A DNA stretch of 64,000 nucleotides from positions 32,700,254 to 32,764,253 of the forward strand of contig OX439129.1 of assembly GCA_949318235.1 (NCBI GenBank). The letters run 5' to 3'. The position numbers were made by a program, and so were the translations under genes. Shown piece after piece: positions 11,808 through 23,071 of this stretch. This stretch comes from Ecdyonurus torrentis (taxonomy: Eukaryota > Arthropoda > Insecta > Ephemeroptera > Heptageniidae). Each line of letters begins with the position of its first letter. Positions within the stretch are counted from its first letter, which is position 1. The notes under the pieces were generated by a model. That model saw only the letters and a program-made list of their open reading frames with translations. It did no database searches and was not told where the DNA came from.

Positions 11808-11814
11808 CTTATCT
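11808..11814 (-). promoter_or_regulatory. AGATAAG site (reverse strand) before gene 6
   Basis: CTTATCT, the reverse complement of AGATAAG, lies 71 bases before the ATG of gene 6, as in the other members of the array. Confidence 0.4.
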
Positions 11815-11878
11815 CTTGCGTACGTAATTTCCGCGGTAGGAAGTGGTTTTAAAATACGAGACTTACGTCGTGAGCTAT

Positions 11879-13042
11879 ATGGGCACAGACAATTACTTCA
11901 CAGAACAAAATATGGGCGACGAGGAGGCTTTACGTGAGCGTTGTAAAACCCTACCTACTAGGGCTACACAGGACCATTCTAAACCCAAAAGGCGTTCGTC
12001 TCATGGATCTATACGGACACTGCAGGGGTGTGAAAGTATGGAGAATGCGCCTGTAACCCGTCGCACCCCCCGCTTTCCACTCATTGATCTTCAAATAGGG
12101 TAAATTCAACAAAAATGATTCTATAAATTATTATTTTAATAGTTTTAGCATTACAGAAGATGTAGCATAATATAATATAGTTGTAATTACAAACTTTTTC
12201 CAGGGTTAAGTAGCTTTATATTGTAGAGAATTTTATTGAGTTTGCACGTAAAAAAATTAATAACGTGCAAAAAATAAATCCGTAAAGAAACTGAAACGTA
12301 ACTTATGCTGCATTGAACATTTGGTATATTGTACAGAGAGCACAAATGCTGCTACATTGTAATAACATCAGCAATTATGTTGAACATTTTAACTATTATG
12401 CTATGAAATAGAACTGCACTACAATATAGCATAAATTATGATGTTATGCATAAATGTTGCTGCATTGAGCTATTATGTATTTATTTTTGTCAGTGTGGTG
12501 TAAAAATTTGTTTCGTTCACATTGTAAACGTACGGTAATATTAATTTAAATTGTTATGAGACATACCGACAGTGCAAAAATTATTACTTTTAAATGACTC
12601 TATTATAATTTTATAGATCAGACCGACGAAATTCACGCAGATCTAGCTTCAGCATAACAACACCTTGTACTCCAGGTATAGCTCCTATTTTCCCCATTAT
12701 GAAATATGAATCTGTATGGGGACCAAGCCTTATCCTTAAATTATCAGAGCTGGTATGTATACCTTTAAAATGAATCAAATTTTAGTGGTTCTTATACCTT
12801 ATACTTTATATACTTTACACTCCACAGATTGTAGCTGGACTATGCGCAACATTATACTCATCTGCTGTACCATATTCATTCAAGAACTGCATTATTACTA
12901 ATGAAGAATCAATCAGCTACTATATTAGTACTGCAATATTTCCATACATAGTATTCTGTACATTTATTATAATATCTGGTATAAATTTTTTGGGATATAT
13001 ATTAGGACAGCCCATGCCAGCAGTCTTGGTAATATAATAGTA

Positions 13043-13101
<59 letters not shown>

Positions 13102-13562
13102 TTAATTATCACTTCATTAAAATATATTTTTTGTTACAGGATCGAGCTTTCGGTCTACTTGCAGTAGCAATGTTTATAACATCATCCGGAGTTACATTAC
13201 ACAGGTTAAGTATGGTCTAATTAAGATATCAAAATCACTATCATTAAAAAAAAATAGCTCGAATTTTAATGTTATACTCTTTGTTTGACAGGTGGTTACA
13301 TTTAACTTATTCTCAGCAAGACAGATTCACGGCAGACTGTTCCGGTACCTCAAATGGACTTCTTATGGCAAGTGCAATATCAGCATTGATTGAGGCAATT
13401 TTATATTCGATAGACATCATAGTGACTTTAAGTTACACTATCAAACAAATCAACGCAATCGCCCCCACTTCGCAGAGAGAGATCGCCACTTCTGCAGCAA
13501 GAAAAGCAGAAGCAATGCGATTGAAAAGAAATTCTAAAAATTATTGCTCTTCTGTCGTTTGA
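11879..13562 (+). CDS. Snakeskin/MARVEL-like four-TM protein with long basic N-terminal tail, gene 6 (297 aa)
   Basis: Exons 11879-12099, 12617-12752, 12828-13028, 13140-13204 and 13292-13562; phases 2, 0, 0, 2. The start is the first in-frame ATG (MGTDNYFTEQNMGDEEALRE). About 110 hydrophilic residues follow, with basic Ser clusters (KPKRRSSHG, RRNSRRSSFS) that look like phosphorylation sites. TM1 spans the second intron (LILKLSEL|IVAGLCATLYSS), TM2 is STAIFPYIVFCTFIIISGIN followed by GQPMPAVL at the intron, TM3 is FGLLAVAMFITSSGVTLHRW, and TM4 is ASAISALIEAILYSIDIIV with the conserved Asp. The C-terminal tail of about 50 residues is basic. The phase-2 intron inside the TM3-TM4 unit is unique to this member. 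Confidence 0.85.
13042..13098. repeat. (AT)n microsatellite in gene 6 intron
   Basis: About 57 bp of alternating TA, almost filling the short intron between 13028 and 13140. Confidence 0.95.
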
Positions 13563-13699
13563 TTTTAAATTTTTTATAATTAGTTTTATCGTACATAAAT
13601 TATTTGCATAAATGGAGAAATAGTAAAATAAGTGTTGTAATCATAACAAATCAAATTATGAATATGCATATAAAAAAAATTAAAACCTATGTAATAACT

Positions 13700-13834
13700 T
13701 ACATATTAAAAAAAAAAAAAAAAAAAAGGAATCACCACACGTACATTATTTCATAAAATTATTTGATACGCAATTCTGACGCACTGTATGATACTGAGAA
13801 AAGCATGTTCATAGAAATTTAAATTGCATAATTA
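13700..13834. repeat. Dispersed repeat, copy 1 (poly-A plus about 105 bp)
   Basis: ACATATTA, a run of about 20 A, then about 105 bp that matches copy 2 at 14665-14803, including AAAATTATTTG, TACGCAATTCTGA and GTTCATAGAAATTTAAATTG. It lies in the 3' flank of gene 6. It carries no ORF. Confidence 0.85.
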
Positions 13835-14020
13835 ATACATAGACAGCAGAGGTTATTGTGGATGTGGATATACTATAGAGGAACGACCGCGGAAATAAGT
13901 GGTAAAGTACGGAAAAGGATATCTCACCGTGTATCCGCATTTTAGCCGTGCCTCATCTAGCACGCATTCTGTGTGCATACATTGATTGAATAAGTTACAC
14001 TCAACAATCAAGAGATCATC

Positions 14021-15115
14021 ATGCCTGCCACCACCCTCGCAAAAGCATCTTTTGCTGCAAAAATACTGGAGTTGGTACGTATAACCAAAGTATTAATTTT
14101 TATATGGTTGTGAGTTGTGAGACTTTATAAAGTTTATAGTATACTATAACCACAGTAAAAACTAAAATTTTAATACTTCACAAATACACACACTAAATTC
14201 AAAGAAAGAACTAAATGAAATATTCAATAATATAACCAGACAAAAATACAAGATTTTTTAATTAAATATATAAAACTTTATATTTTGTTTGGTTGAAATC
14301 AATAATATGAAATATAATGTTAAATACAGTAACATAATTGTATGTTTCTAGATCCTTGCATGCGCATGTATTGCACTCTTCGAATGTGCATATAAGCAAC
14401 CCTTTAACATGTTACTGCCGATCACCTTTGGCGGTTACATCATCATATGTGGCTTACTTATCGCTGCAATGGTCCTGCAACAGCGAGCATCACGATTTCT
14501 GGTGAGTTCAATTGAAATCAGGACTAAAGTTAAATTTTTAAGCCATTGAATAATAATACTACAATTACAAATCAAGATGACAAAGATGCGAAGTAATGAA
14601 TTAAAGGCCAATTGCTCATGTTTACTCAATATATCCTTACAAATTGTAGTATGAATCACAGTACTGTACATAAATATTAAAAAAAAAAAAAAAAAAAAAA
14701 AAGTGATCGCCACTATTTTATAAAATTATTTGCTACGCAATTCTGAAGCATTGTATAATTTACTGAGATAAGCACGTTCATAGAAATTTAAATTGCATAA
14801 TTATCTGCAACTGATTCAACAAAACATAAAATACTGACTTCTTATTTAAATATGAAATTTATTAGAGTAGTTTTTTAATTGACCATGTTTCTATATCAGG
14901 ACTTGGCCTTTACTGCAGTGGGCATGGTGCTCTTTTTAGCAGCCGGAGTAATTGCCCTCGAGTTCTACACCAAAGCTGCAGCACATAACGATGCCAATCA
15001 CATAGTGTCTCGTGGTCTGGCAATGGGAAGTCTTGCTATTATCAACTGCATCATTTTCCTCGCAGATCTCATTATCGTGTACAAGGATGTGCACGAGTAC
15101 AATCCCCAACAATAA
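14021..15115 (+). CDS. Snakeskin/MARVEL-like four-TM protein, gene 7 (139 aa)
   Basis: Exons 14021-14074, 14352-14501 and 14900-15115, both junctions phase 0. It is the shortest member and has a minimal N-terminus (MPATTLAKASF). TM1 spans the first intron (AAKILEL|ILACACIALFECA), TM2 is ITFGGYIIICGLLIAAMVL, then QQRASRFL at the intron, TM3 is FTAVGMVLFLAAGVIALEFY, a loop of about 20 residues follows, and TM4 is MGSLAIINCIIFLADLIIVY with the conserved Asp. The tail is short and hydrophilic (KDVHEYNPQQ). This is the last gene of the continuous array. No canonical WGATAAG was found in its promoter, only GGATATC at 13917-13923. A repeat copy lies in its second intron. Confidence 0.87.
14665..14803. 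repeat. Dispersed repeat, copy 2, in gene 7 intron
   Basis: Same order as copy 1: ACATAAATATTA, about 24 A, then the diverged 105-bp unit with TACGCAATTCTGA and CGTTCATAGAAATTTAAATTGC. Differences are scattered substitutions, so the two copies are not recent duplicates. Confidence 0.85.
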
Positions 15116-16756
15116 TAATGCGTCTTGAGTATGCAGTTATCACAAATATATATACATAATATACTGGGTCATTTTTTAGTGATTATTATATAGAACGAAC
15201 CCAAGCACATCCCATAAATTTAATATTATACATGTTTAATTTCTTGCTGTAATTTTAATCATTATTTAAGTTAATTATATTACAAAATTTGACATTAAAT
15301 GTATAAAAATAAATATGTCAATATTGAAACTAATAGAAAATAAACGCACATTTTTACAGTAACAATATTTATTTTGAATTTTTATTATTATAAACACACT
15401 TATAAACAGATTAGAAACATATTTAAATTAAAATCTTGTTTTAATTACTATAATATAGATTCCAAACTGAACACTCTTTTGCGTTAAGCAATAAGCTTCA
15501 TAATATTTTAATTGTAAAAGTATGATGAGCATAATTTTATGTTTTAATTTTGTAGTAAATTTAAACATGAAAAATGCAGTTATAAATTTTTAATATGTGA
15601 TGCTTTGTTTGTTGCTTTTTATTTAGATTTTGCAATACAAAGGAAGAGAAAAATGTTGTGTAACATAATATAAATTATGAAATTTTATCATAAGAACAAA
15701 TACTGTAATAGCAAATAGTGACCTCTGTATGGAACTGATTATGTATGTGGATCAAAGATCGATATTACATTATTTACATATTCTTGTAAAATCAATAACA
15801 AAATGTATTATCATATTTTTAGATTGAAATTTCACAATAATCTGAAGATACAATTTATGCAGATTACCGTATTATACCCACAATGTTCACTTTTTAATGT
15901 ATCGATAAACAAAAGTAATATGAATTTAGCTGAAGACGTAATAATAATAATAAGGTCATTTAAATAAGAGAAAAAAAAAGTTGAAACAAAACAATAATAG
16001 TAATTTAACGAGATGCACTGTCAATAGAAAATTACTTGTGTTAGAAATTATAATATGCATTATTTTTAACTTTCTTGTAAACACAATTATAACATTACAA
16101 GATTGTCAAAATTATTTACTGTAATTTTATATGAACTGACTTCAAAAACAAATGAATTTATGAGTGATCAGCTGGAAATATGCAAACTTAATGCTAGAAA
16201 AACAAATATTTATAAATTAAGGCGTTAGATAACTTTGAAGAATTAAGTCCTTCTCATTAATTACTGTACATGCAAAGTATACATGCATATAGAAAAAAAG
16301 TACACCTACTGCTAACTATGTATTTTTAATAAATCAATGCTAAAAGCATGTTTAGAGCTATTATTAAATTGGTACTTATTTTATAGTAGTACATTCAAAC
16401 TTAAACTACTGTATTATGCATTACTGTGCTTACAATTTCTAGTCTTATGACATAGTAAACTAAAAAATATTTTCTTTTTTTTAAGTATAATGAAAATCAA
16501 TAAGCATTTAAATATGGCACACACAAACGAGTAAATAGTAATTAAAATTAAAAAAAGAAGCTAATTTTAACTTACCATATTAATTATAGAATAAGATAGT
16601 TGGCAAAGTTAAAAACAATCTAAGCTAAAAATTGCTAACATTCAAATTTTAGTATAAAAGAGACACACAAATACAAAGAGAATTTTCAAAAATTAAAGTA
16701 GAAATTTACTGAATAGTAGTAAAATAAATTGAAGACCTGACGCAAATAAAATGAAG
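15116..16756. other. Convergent intergenic spacer, no gene seen
   Basis: A+T-rich 3' flank shared by gene 7 (+) and the RNA-binding protein gene (-). Stop codons are frequent in all frames; no RNA gene was recognised. Confidence 0.65.
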
Positions 16757-19700
16757 CTAAAAGTTCATTCTCAGATTCTGCATGGTCCAAACATTTAGCT
16801 GCTCAGAGTTGATAGGTGGAGTGAAGCATGAAGAACATGACTGGGACCACTTGTAAGGAGACGGCATAGGTACGACAGATGCAGAAGGAGCACACACCAG
16901 TAAACCATCTTGATAACCATAGCTACCTTGGTTTGCAATATGGGCAGCATAGTTAGCAGGTAATGGATAACTATAGTTATCTCGAGGAGTGAACATTGGA
17001 GATGGTTGATAATTCATCATACAATAACCATCATAACTTGGAGTTTGAATTTGCAAATTTTCAAAAGCAGACGCTACAGGTCTATATTCTTGTTCATACT
17101 GGCCGTTGTGTTGGTTGACTGGATTGTTTGGAATGGTATGTTGAGAAAGTAGTGGTCTAGGTTGATATGGTTTGAAGTCAGGAGCCATGCAGCTTAGCAT
17201 GCTAGGAGACCCTTGGTGTTGCTTCTGTGGTGGAAACTTTTTGGGTACAAATTCATCCTGCTGATTTTCAAACTTCAGTTAGTAAACATGATCACTTCTT
17301 TACTATTTAAAACCTCAAACTCTGTAAAATGTTGCATAAGTAAGAATGACATCATAAAATATAAGTAAGAATGATGTTGCATATTGTATGTATGTATTGA
17401 CTGTGTCATGTACGGTATACCGTATACATCTCCGAACCATCGTAATTGAACATTATATGTATAGTGATTATGGTATATGTATATTCACATGCATATTGTG
17501 AAAATGCAATAAATAGCATTTTTGTTCAAGAGGTGAAACATTAAAGGATATACACACAAAAGTATTTCGCAGTTATGTATGAATGTGCATAATGGGTGCT
17601 ATACAATATACATACGTACATATGTCATACATACTGTATGTACTATGTATGCATCAATACGTAATCTTATAATGATAATATAACACATTATTATAGCACA
17701 CGAAATATGCTGTAACCTCTAGAATGAATAAATATCATCCTTTGCATGCTAACCAGAACGCAAAGCAATGTATGTACGATACTTTTGTAAATAAAACACA
17801 AAACAATACATATGAAATTATCGAGCTGTTATAATAAGGATTTTACGTGGTTTGGGCCTTCTATAAGCAGCTCAAGATTATAAATTTGCTATGCAAATTT
17901 AAATATATGTATACATAATCTATAAATGAATAAGAGAGTCGATATAACTTTTAATGTTAACCCTACCTTCTCAGCCTTTGCAAGCCAAAACCAGAGAGTC
18001 CTCCAAGTGGAAAATTTCTTCATCTCACTGAACACATATTGCATTTCTTTAGAACAATACCTAGTTGACAGCGGTGATCTGTACTTATGTAATTCATTAT
18101 TCTCATCAATTTGAGCCATAATTTAGTCAATAATTACTTTAAAACCTAATTAAGAATACTGATCGACGTAAACACCGGCTAGCAGACTAAAAAATCAACA
18201 GCTGACGCGAGCGCATGTGGTAATGAGTTGACCAATCAGAAAGAGTTACAAAACTTTTGAAGGCGCGCTGAATTTAACCCCTCGCACGCAAAGCAAAAGC
18301 AAGCTCGATCGCGACCTCATATATTTCATCTTTGTAGAAAGTGGCGCAACTTGCTTACAATGTTAATACATTTACATACACAGCAGATATCAATCCTTAC
18401 TTATGCAACACGTTATTTAGAGTTGAAGGTTAATGAGGTCATAACATTTGAAATAACAATATATTTTTCACTTTATATCAGCTTATATATTATTATTACA
18501 AAACAAATTGTATATATGTAATAAATTATTATGATAATCTAGATGCAAAATTTATTTCTCATGTAAATTTTTAAAATATTTATATACTAAAGAATTATTA
18601 ATAAGTTATATTTCAGGGAACCAAAATAAATTACCTGCTTATTGAAGGCATGTGTTGGTTGACGTCGCACGAGCTGCACACGCACTTCACGTCCGCACAT
18701 ATCAGGCAAAGCAGCCAGCAAAAAACGGCGAGCGATTGCTGCATCTCGATGTGTCTCGTACTCGATCATCATCTTTGTACCTCCAATCCAACGTACGTTT
18801 GTCACCGCAATTGTCTCTTTGCGCACCAGCTTCTCGACTACGGAACTACTACCCAAAGGTAGATTGGATATCTCAACCTCACAACTGTTACGAGAAGCCA
18901 TAACACGCATGCAGCGTACACCCATTGGAAGCTGCAAAATTGAGAATAGATTTAATACTTCTTAAAACTATATACATCACTTTAAACTTTAAAAAAAATA
19001 TATTATATACTATAGTATAATAGAAATATAAAATGCTGTAAAATAAAAATTTATTTCTCTCAATAAAACAATTTGTTTATAGTTATCCTAAATAATTTTG
19101 TCAATAAGAAAATAATTAAAAAGTAAATATGTATTTAAATATTATAATATGTACATAGCTCTCTTATTTTAAAATTAAAAATACACCTCTATATCGCACA
19201 CTTATATTTTAGCTCATATACATAATACGGAAATAAAAATAATAATAATAAAAAAAAAAATTAGCAACTCTGTTAATTACGACTTTTGAACTTAATATTA
19301 TTTTAATATCATATTTTGAAAAGTTCTCACCTTTGTTCACGTGGATAAAACAACGATTACAAGGTTAATGATTTTTTAAACGTATTAATTTAGTACGTAA
19401 TTAAATGTTCATTGATATTACCTTGAATTTGTCTAGGCGTCGAATTGCCTCGGCAGCGTGTTCAGGTTCCGTATACTTGACATACGCAAATCCACGGTGG
19501 CTTCCATCAAAATCTAGCATGAGTCGAAGTTCAAAGATTTTACCTACAGACGAAAAAATAGGAACCAAAACATCTTCAAAGCAAGTTTCTGGAATTTGGC
19601 TGACGAAAACTTCGCACTCGCTGCTTGGAGGGTTAGGTTTATCCCAACCTGGACATGGACCCCCGTACTTGCGTTGGCCATTTTCCTGCACCATATTATA

Positions 19701-19913
19701 ATTAGTGCTGTTCAGGAGAGCCAGAAGATTTTTTTGGATCTGCTCTTCACTAATTTCTTCCTTGCTGCAGCGAGGGTTGTGCACAAGCTTCGGACGTGGC
19801 ATTATGAAGATCGATGGAGAGCGCGATGACACGTCCACTTTACTCGAAGGTTTTAGGTAAAAAGGACGCTTGCCCAAAGCGACGCTATCGTTTATTGGTG
19901 ACTTTAGGGTCAT
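16757..19913 (-). CDS. DND1/RBM46/A1CF-family RNA-binding protein, two RRMs (430 aa)
   Basis: Exons 19422-19913, 18635-18931 and 16757-17260, both junctions phase 0 (AAG|GTAATA; TTTGCAG|CTT; CAG|GTAATT; AATCAG|CAG). The family signature NGQRKYGG is at residues 78-85, followed by RRM1 with RNP2-like EVFVSQIP (101-108) and RNP1-like RGFAYVKY (140-147). RRM2 (about 181-255) starts CEVEISNLP, has a weak RNP1, but keeps [14 protein letters not shown]. The C-terminal 167 residues are rich in Pro, Gln, Tyr and Asn. A1CF, RBM46 and RBM47 have three RRMs; only two are seen here, as in DND1. These proteins bind 3' UTRs and control mRNA stability or translation, often in germ cells or gut. The last exon has tandem acceptors (NAGNAG, 17258-17263), and TACTAAC just upstream fits a branch point. 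Confidence 0.88.
17261..17966. other. Intronic, rich in TACA/TATG words, no exon seen
   Basis: Sequence between the last RNA-binding exon and the AdSL exon. It is dominated by short ATGTATGT/ACATAC words (17380-17660) and a 14-bp palindrome TACGGTATACCGTA at 17411. A second AdSL exon was looked for here and not found. Confidence 0.6.
17967..18119 (-). CDS. AdSL: First coding exon of adenylosuccinate lyase (51 residues), nested in the RNA-binding protein intron
   Basis: The exon starts with ATG at 18119 and ends at a donor in phase 0 (GCTGAGAAG|GTAGGG). It encodes an N-terminal [12 protein letters not shown] and then the conserved lyase segment: [20 protein letters not shown] at 13-32, [18 protein letters not shown] at 34-51. 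Adenylosuccinate lyase makes AMP and AICAR in purine synthesis and is normally about 480 aa, so only about a tenth is here. No later exon is visible below it on the - strand down to the window start; that interval holds the last RNA-binding exon and the + strand array. Either the next intron exceeds 18 kb, or the exon is an orphan, or the assembly is rearranged. The frame is intact and the match is unambiguous. Confidence 0.85.
18120..18360 (-). promoter_or_regulatory. Promoter-like region of the AdSL exon
   Basis: Immediately upstream of the exon, the base composition rises in G+C with several CpG. An inverted CCAAT box (CTGATTGGTC on the - strand) lies near 18230-18240, and GGCGCGC and TCGATCGCGA occur further up at about 18261-18315. 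This supports a working promoter rather than a dead fragment. The - strand ATG context is AATTATGG. Confidence 0.5.
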
Positions 19914-22058
19914 ATGAACACTTTTTCAAAGTTTTTTCAAATTGTAAAATTGCACAAATTTTACAAAACTTACAAACTTACAAAAGTTTGTGCATTTGGC
20001 GCGAAATTTTCAAAAATTTGAAATTGTGTTTTTAATAATAGCTTAATAAAGTGAAGAAGCAAGAGTGAAGCATCGCGCTCGGTGACATATAGATAAAAAA
20101 TAAACATTATATGCATTCATATAAAAGTCATCGCCATATGTGAGCACTAAATAACATGGGCCAGTATGGGAAAATGACACGTTATGAAGGTTTAAAAATA
20201 CTAAGCAATATTTTAGAGAGCATTGCGTTAGGTTGAATTATGTTTTCAAGTATGCGAGAAAAATAATAACAACAAATTAATTAACTAATTTTCCAAAGAA
20301 AAAAAAAATCACGTTTATCCTATGCCGAGCCATGATACACTGTGCCGAGCCATGTTAATCATTGCTGCATTATGGCGTCGAAGTGCATTCAGTATGACTT
20401 ATTAATAATAATAATTAACGGCTTTTATTGGGCGAAATCAGGCGTACAACTTCTCAAATTAACCCAACTGTACAGTCAGTTACAGTGTTACAATATTTGT
20501 TAGTAGCATTAATTATAATTGGGAATATATTTATATAATACACTTAATATTTTATTTAGAAAAATAGGATTAATAATTAAAATTAGTTATTTGAGAATAA
20601 CTGACTTCATGCGTATAATATCAATCAATTAATTTTCCTCAATATTTTCAGTCATTGAAACATTGTAAAAAATATAGCCTAGTTGGTTACAGGTAAAAAT
20701 TTGTATCTTACAATTTTTAAAATATAAAAAATTAATTAATGCTGTATGAGAAAATATAAATAGACTATATTATAATATTTCATATTTTTTTACAGTTTGA
20801 TTGATTTACATTTTTCTGACCCGTGAGTTTTAGATACTATATGATTAAAAATAAATGTTGCTACTTGTTATGAATGCACATGGCATATTTAACTCATTAT
20901 CAATATTATCATATTTAACTCATTATATATATATATATATATATATTTGCCACGATTGCATACGAATATAATAAATTGCGTCATAAAACACACACACACA
21001 CGTAGAGGCTATTTTCATAACAAAAATATAAAAACGTTTAACATTTTATTGGTACTGCATTTCTCTGTTCCAATAAGTGAATTCAATATCTGATTTGAAT
21101 TTTTTTATAGTATGCATATGTTAATAACATGAATCATAATTATTCTACATTTGCAGTTAATTAAGGATTTTTTTAATAGATTAACAATTTTTTACGCGCT
21201 AAATTAATTTATATTCCATTCTAAATACAAAGAAATCCTCTCTTACTTTACAAAAAAAAAAAGAAAAAAAAAGCAGTTCTATTCAAGCATCCTATTTGGA
21301 GTAATAGTATTTTTTTTCCTGCAATAAAAATAATTATTGTATTTATCCTTTTTGAATTCAAAATTTTAAAAACCTACAGTATTATACTATATTATTAAAA
21401 ACGACAAAAGCAAACAAGTGTTGTATTATATTCATTAGTTATAAACACTTTCCCTATGACAAATGACAGTTTTCCAAAACTATGAGGCAAGGTGGAGTAT
21501 TAAAGAATATTCAACAACACAGAAAAAAAAGAAGAAATTTTTACGTAACGTTGTTGTTTCTTTCTTGGCATGTCTGTGTTATTTTGTGTGAGAAATAAGC
21601 ATGATTATTTTCTATATAAGCATACTCGTGACAGGGGTCAAAGCTAACCTGAACAAAGGATAAGTGTGAGAATTTTTCACTCTCGATATCGCAATTTGGC
21701 ATTGAGGAATGAGTACCTTCTTTGTTAGCTTTTATTTTTTTTAAGAAAAAAACGTCAGTTTGCAAGAGAGTGTGCAGTAAGACGATAATCAGTTTGGTGT
21801 TAGAATTAAACCTAAGTAGTTGGACAAGTTAAGCGTTTTTATTTACAAGGGGAACTTGTTTTAACTGTTCCGACCGTAGAATTCTGTCAGTAGGGCACTT
21901 AGAAGATATCGCTTGCTCGCGAGTCGCGAGCAACGACCACCTCCCTATTCAAAGTAAAGCACGTAATCACTCACGAGACTCACGGAAGCAAGCGAGGGTT
22001 TTATTGCCAGAGTGTCGTTTCAAAAGCAAGTGTATATGGTGAATGTGACTGTTTTACA
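19914..22058. other. Divergent intergenic region between the RNA-binding gene and gene 8
   Basis: Head-to-head 5' regions. It contains a direct repeat TGCCGAGCCATG at 20323-20334 and 20343-20354, an (AT)n run near 20925-20946, and the CpG-rich palindrome at 21913-21933 before gene 8. The 74-residue open frame at 21541-21765 on the - strand lacks coding character. Confidence 0.6.
21913..21933. promoter_or_regulatory. Palindrome TTGCTCGCGA-G-TCGCGAGCAA in gene 8 promoter
   Basis: Perfect 10-bp arms around one G, centred 136 bases before the ATG of gene 8, within a locally CpG-rich segment (21900-22010). A related palindrome with the same TCGCGAG core occurs in the internal myosin promoter at 50645-50658. 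Confidence 0.5.
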
Positions 22059-22989
22059 ATGGCTTGTGATCCCTGGATTATAATTAAAGTGTTTTTATTG
22101 GTAAGTTAATTATCTATTAACATTTCATAATTTTAATTTTTTTGTTATAATAACTGTGATGTACAATATCAATTCCCTATAATATTAATAATATGTATAT
22201 GTATTATGTAGTGATAGCAGCAATAACTATGGCTTTCATAAACACAATACAATATAGTTAAATTATTTTTCAAATGTTTGTAGCAAAATTAAATTCAATG
22301 ACTTTTATCACAAGTAGACTCGAGAGGCTTGATCCTAAGGGAGTGGTGGATTTGGGAACACACAAATGAAGGGTTGCATGGCTATAATAATGCAAAGAAA
22401 TTAAAACCTAGTCTATTATTTTGTGTTTTGCTAAATGTTCTATTCATTGACCTTTTGAGAGTATTGAATCATATGTATTGTTATTATATATAAAAATGTA
22501 TTTGATCAATCATAACTAGTACTATGATTTTCTTCTCTTTTTCCCCCTTCTTCTCCATATTCATTTGAATCAATATATAATTTATTGACATAATTCATAT
22601 TGTATTTATGTGTTACAATTTTAAAATTTTCTATTTATGTTTTTCTCTCCAGCTTTTGAGTCTTGCTTGCCTCATATTGAAGCGCATCACTGATTATGAT
22701 GCGAGTCGTTTATTTTTTCTGTTGGAAAAATTATCTTATGAGTGGCCGCTGCTCAATAATGTGACATGGGATGAAAATGGAGCGACTTTCGTGGATATCA
22801 CCTATGGTGGCTTTGTAGTTATTTGCATTGGTCTTCTCGTAGCTGCGGGATGTGGCGAACTACGTCGCAAAAATAGCATGGTAAGAAATTTTAAAAATGT
22901 TAATTTTATAAAAATTAATTTATATTGGAAATAATTTCACCAACAATTTTTTAGTTATACTATACTGTAACTGATAAGTATTACAGTTC

Positions 22990-23071
<82 letters not shown>

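Noticed and set aside
18650..18903. + strand frames opposite the RRM2 exon
   Set aside because: Shadows of the RNA-binding exon; no family motif.
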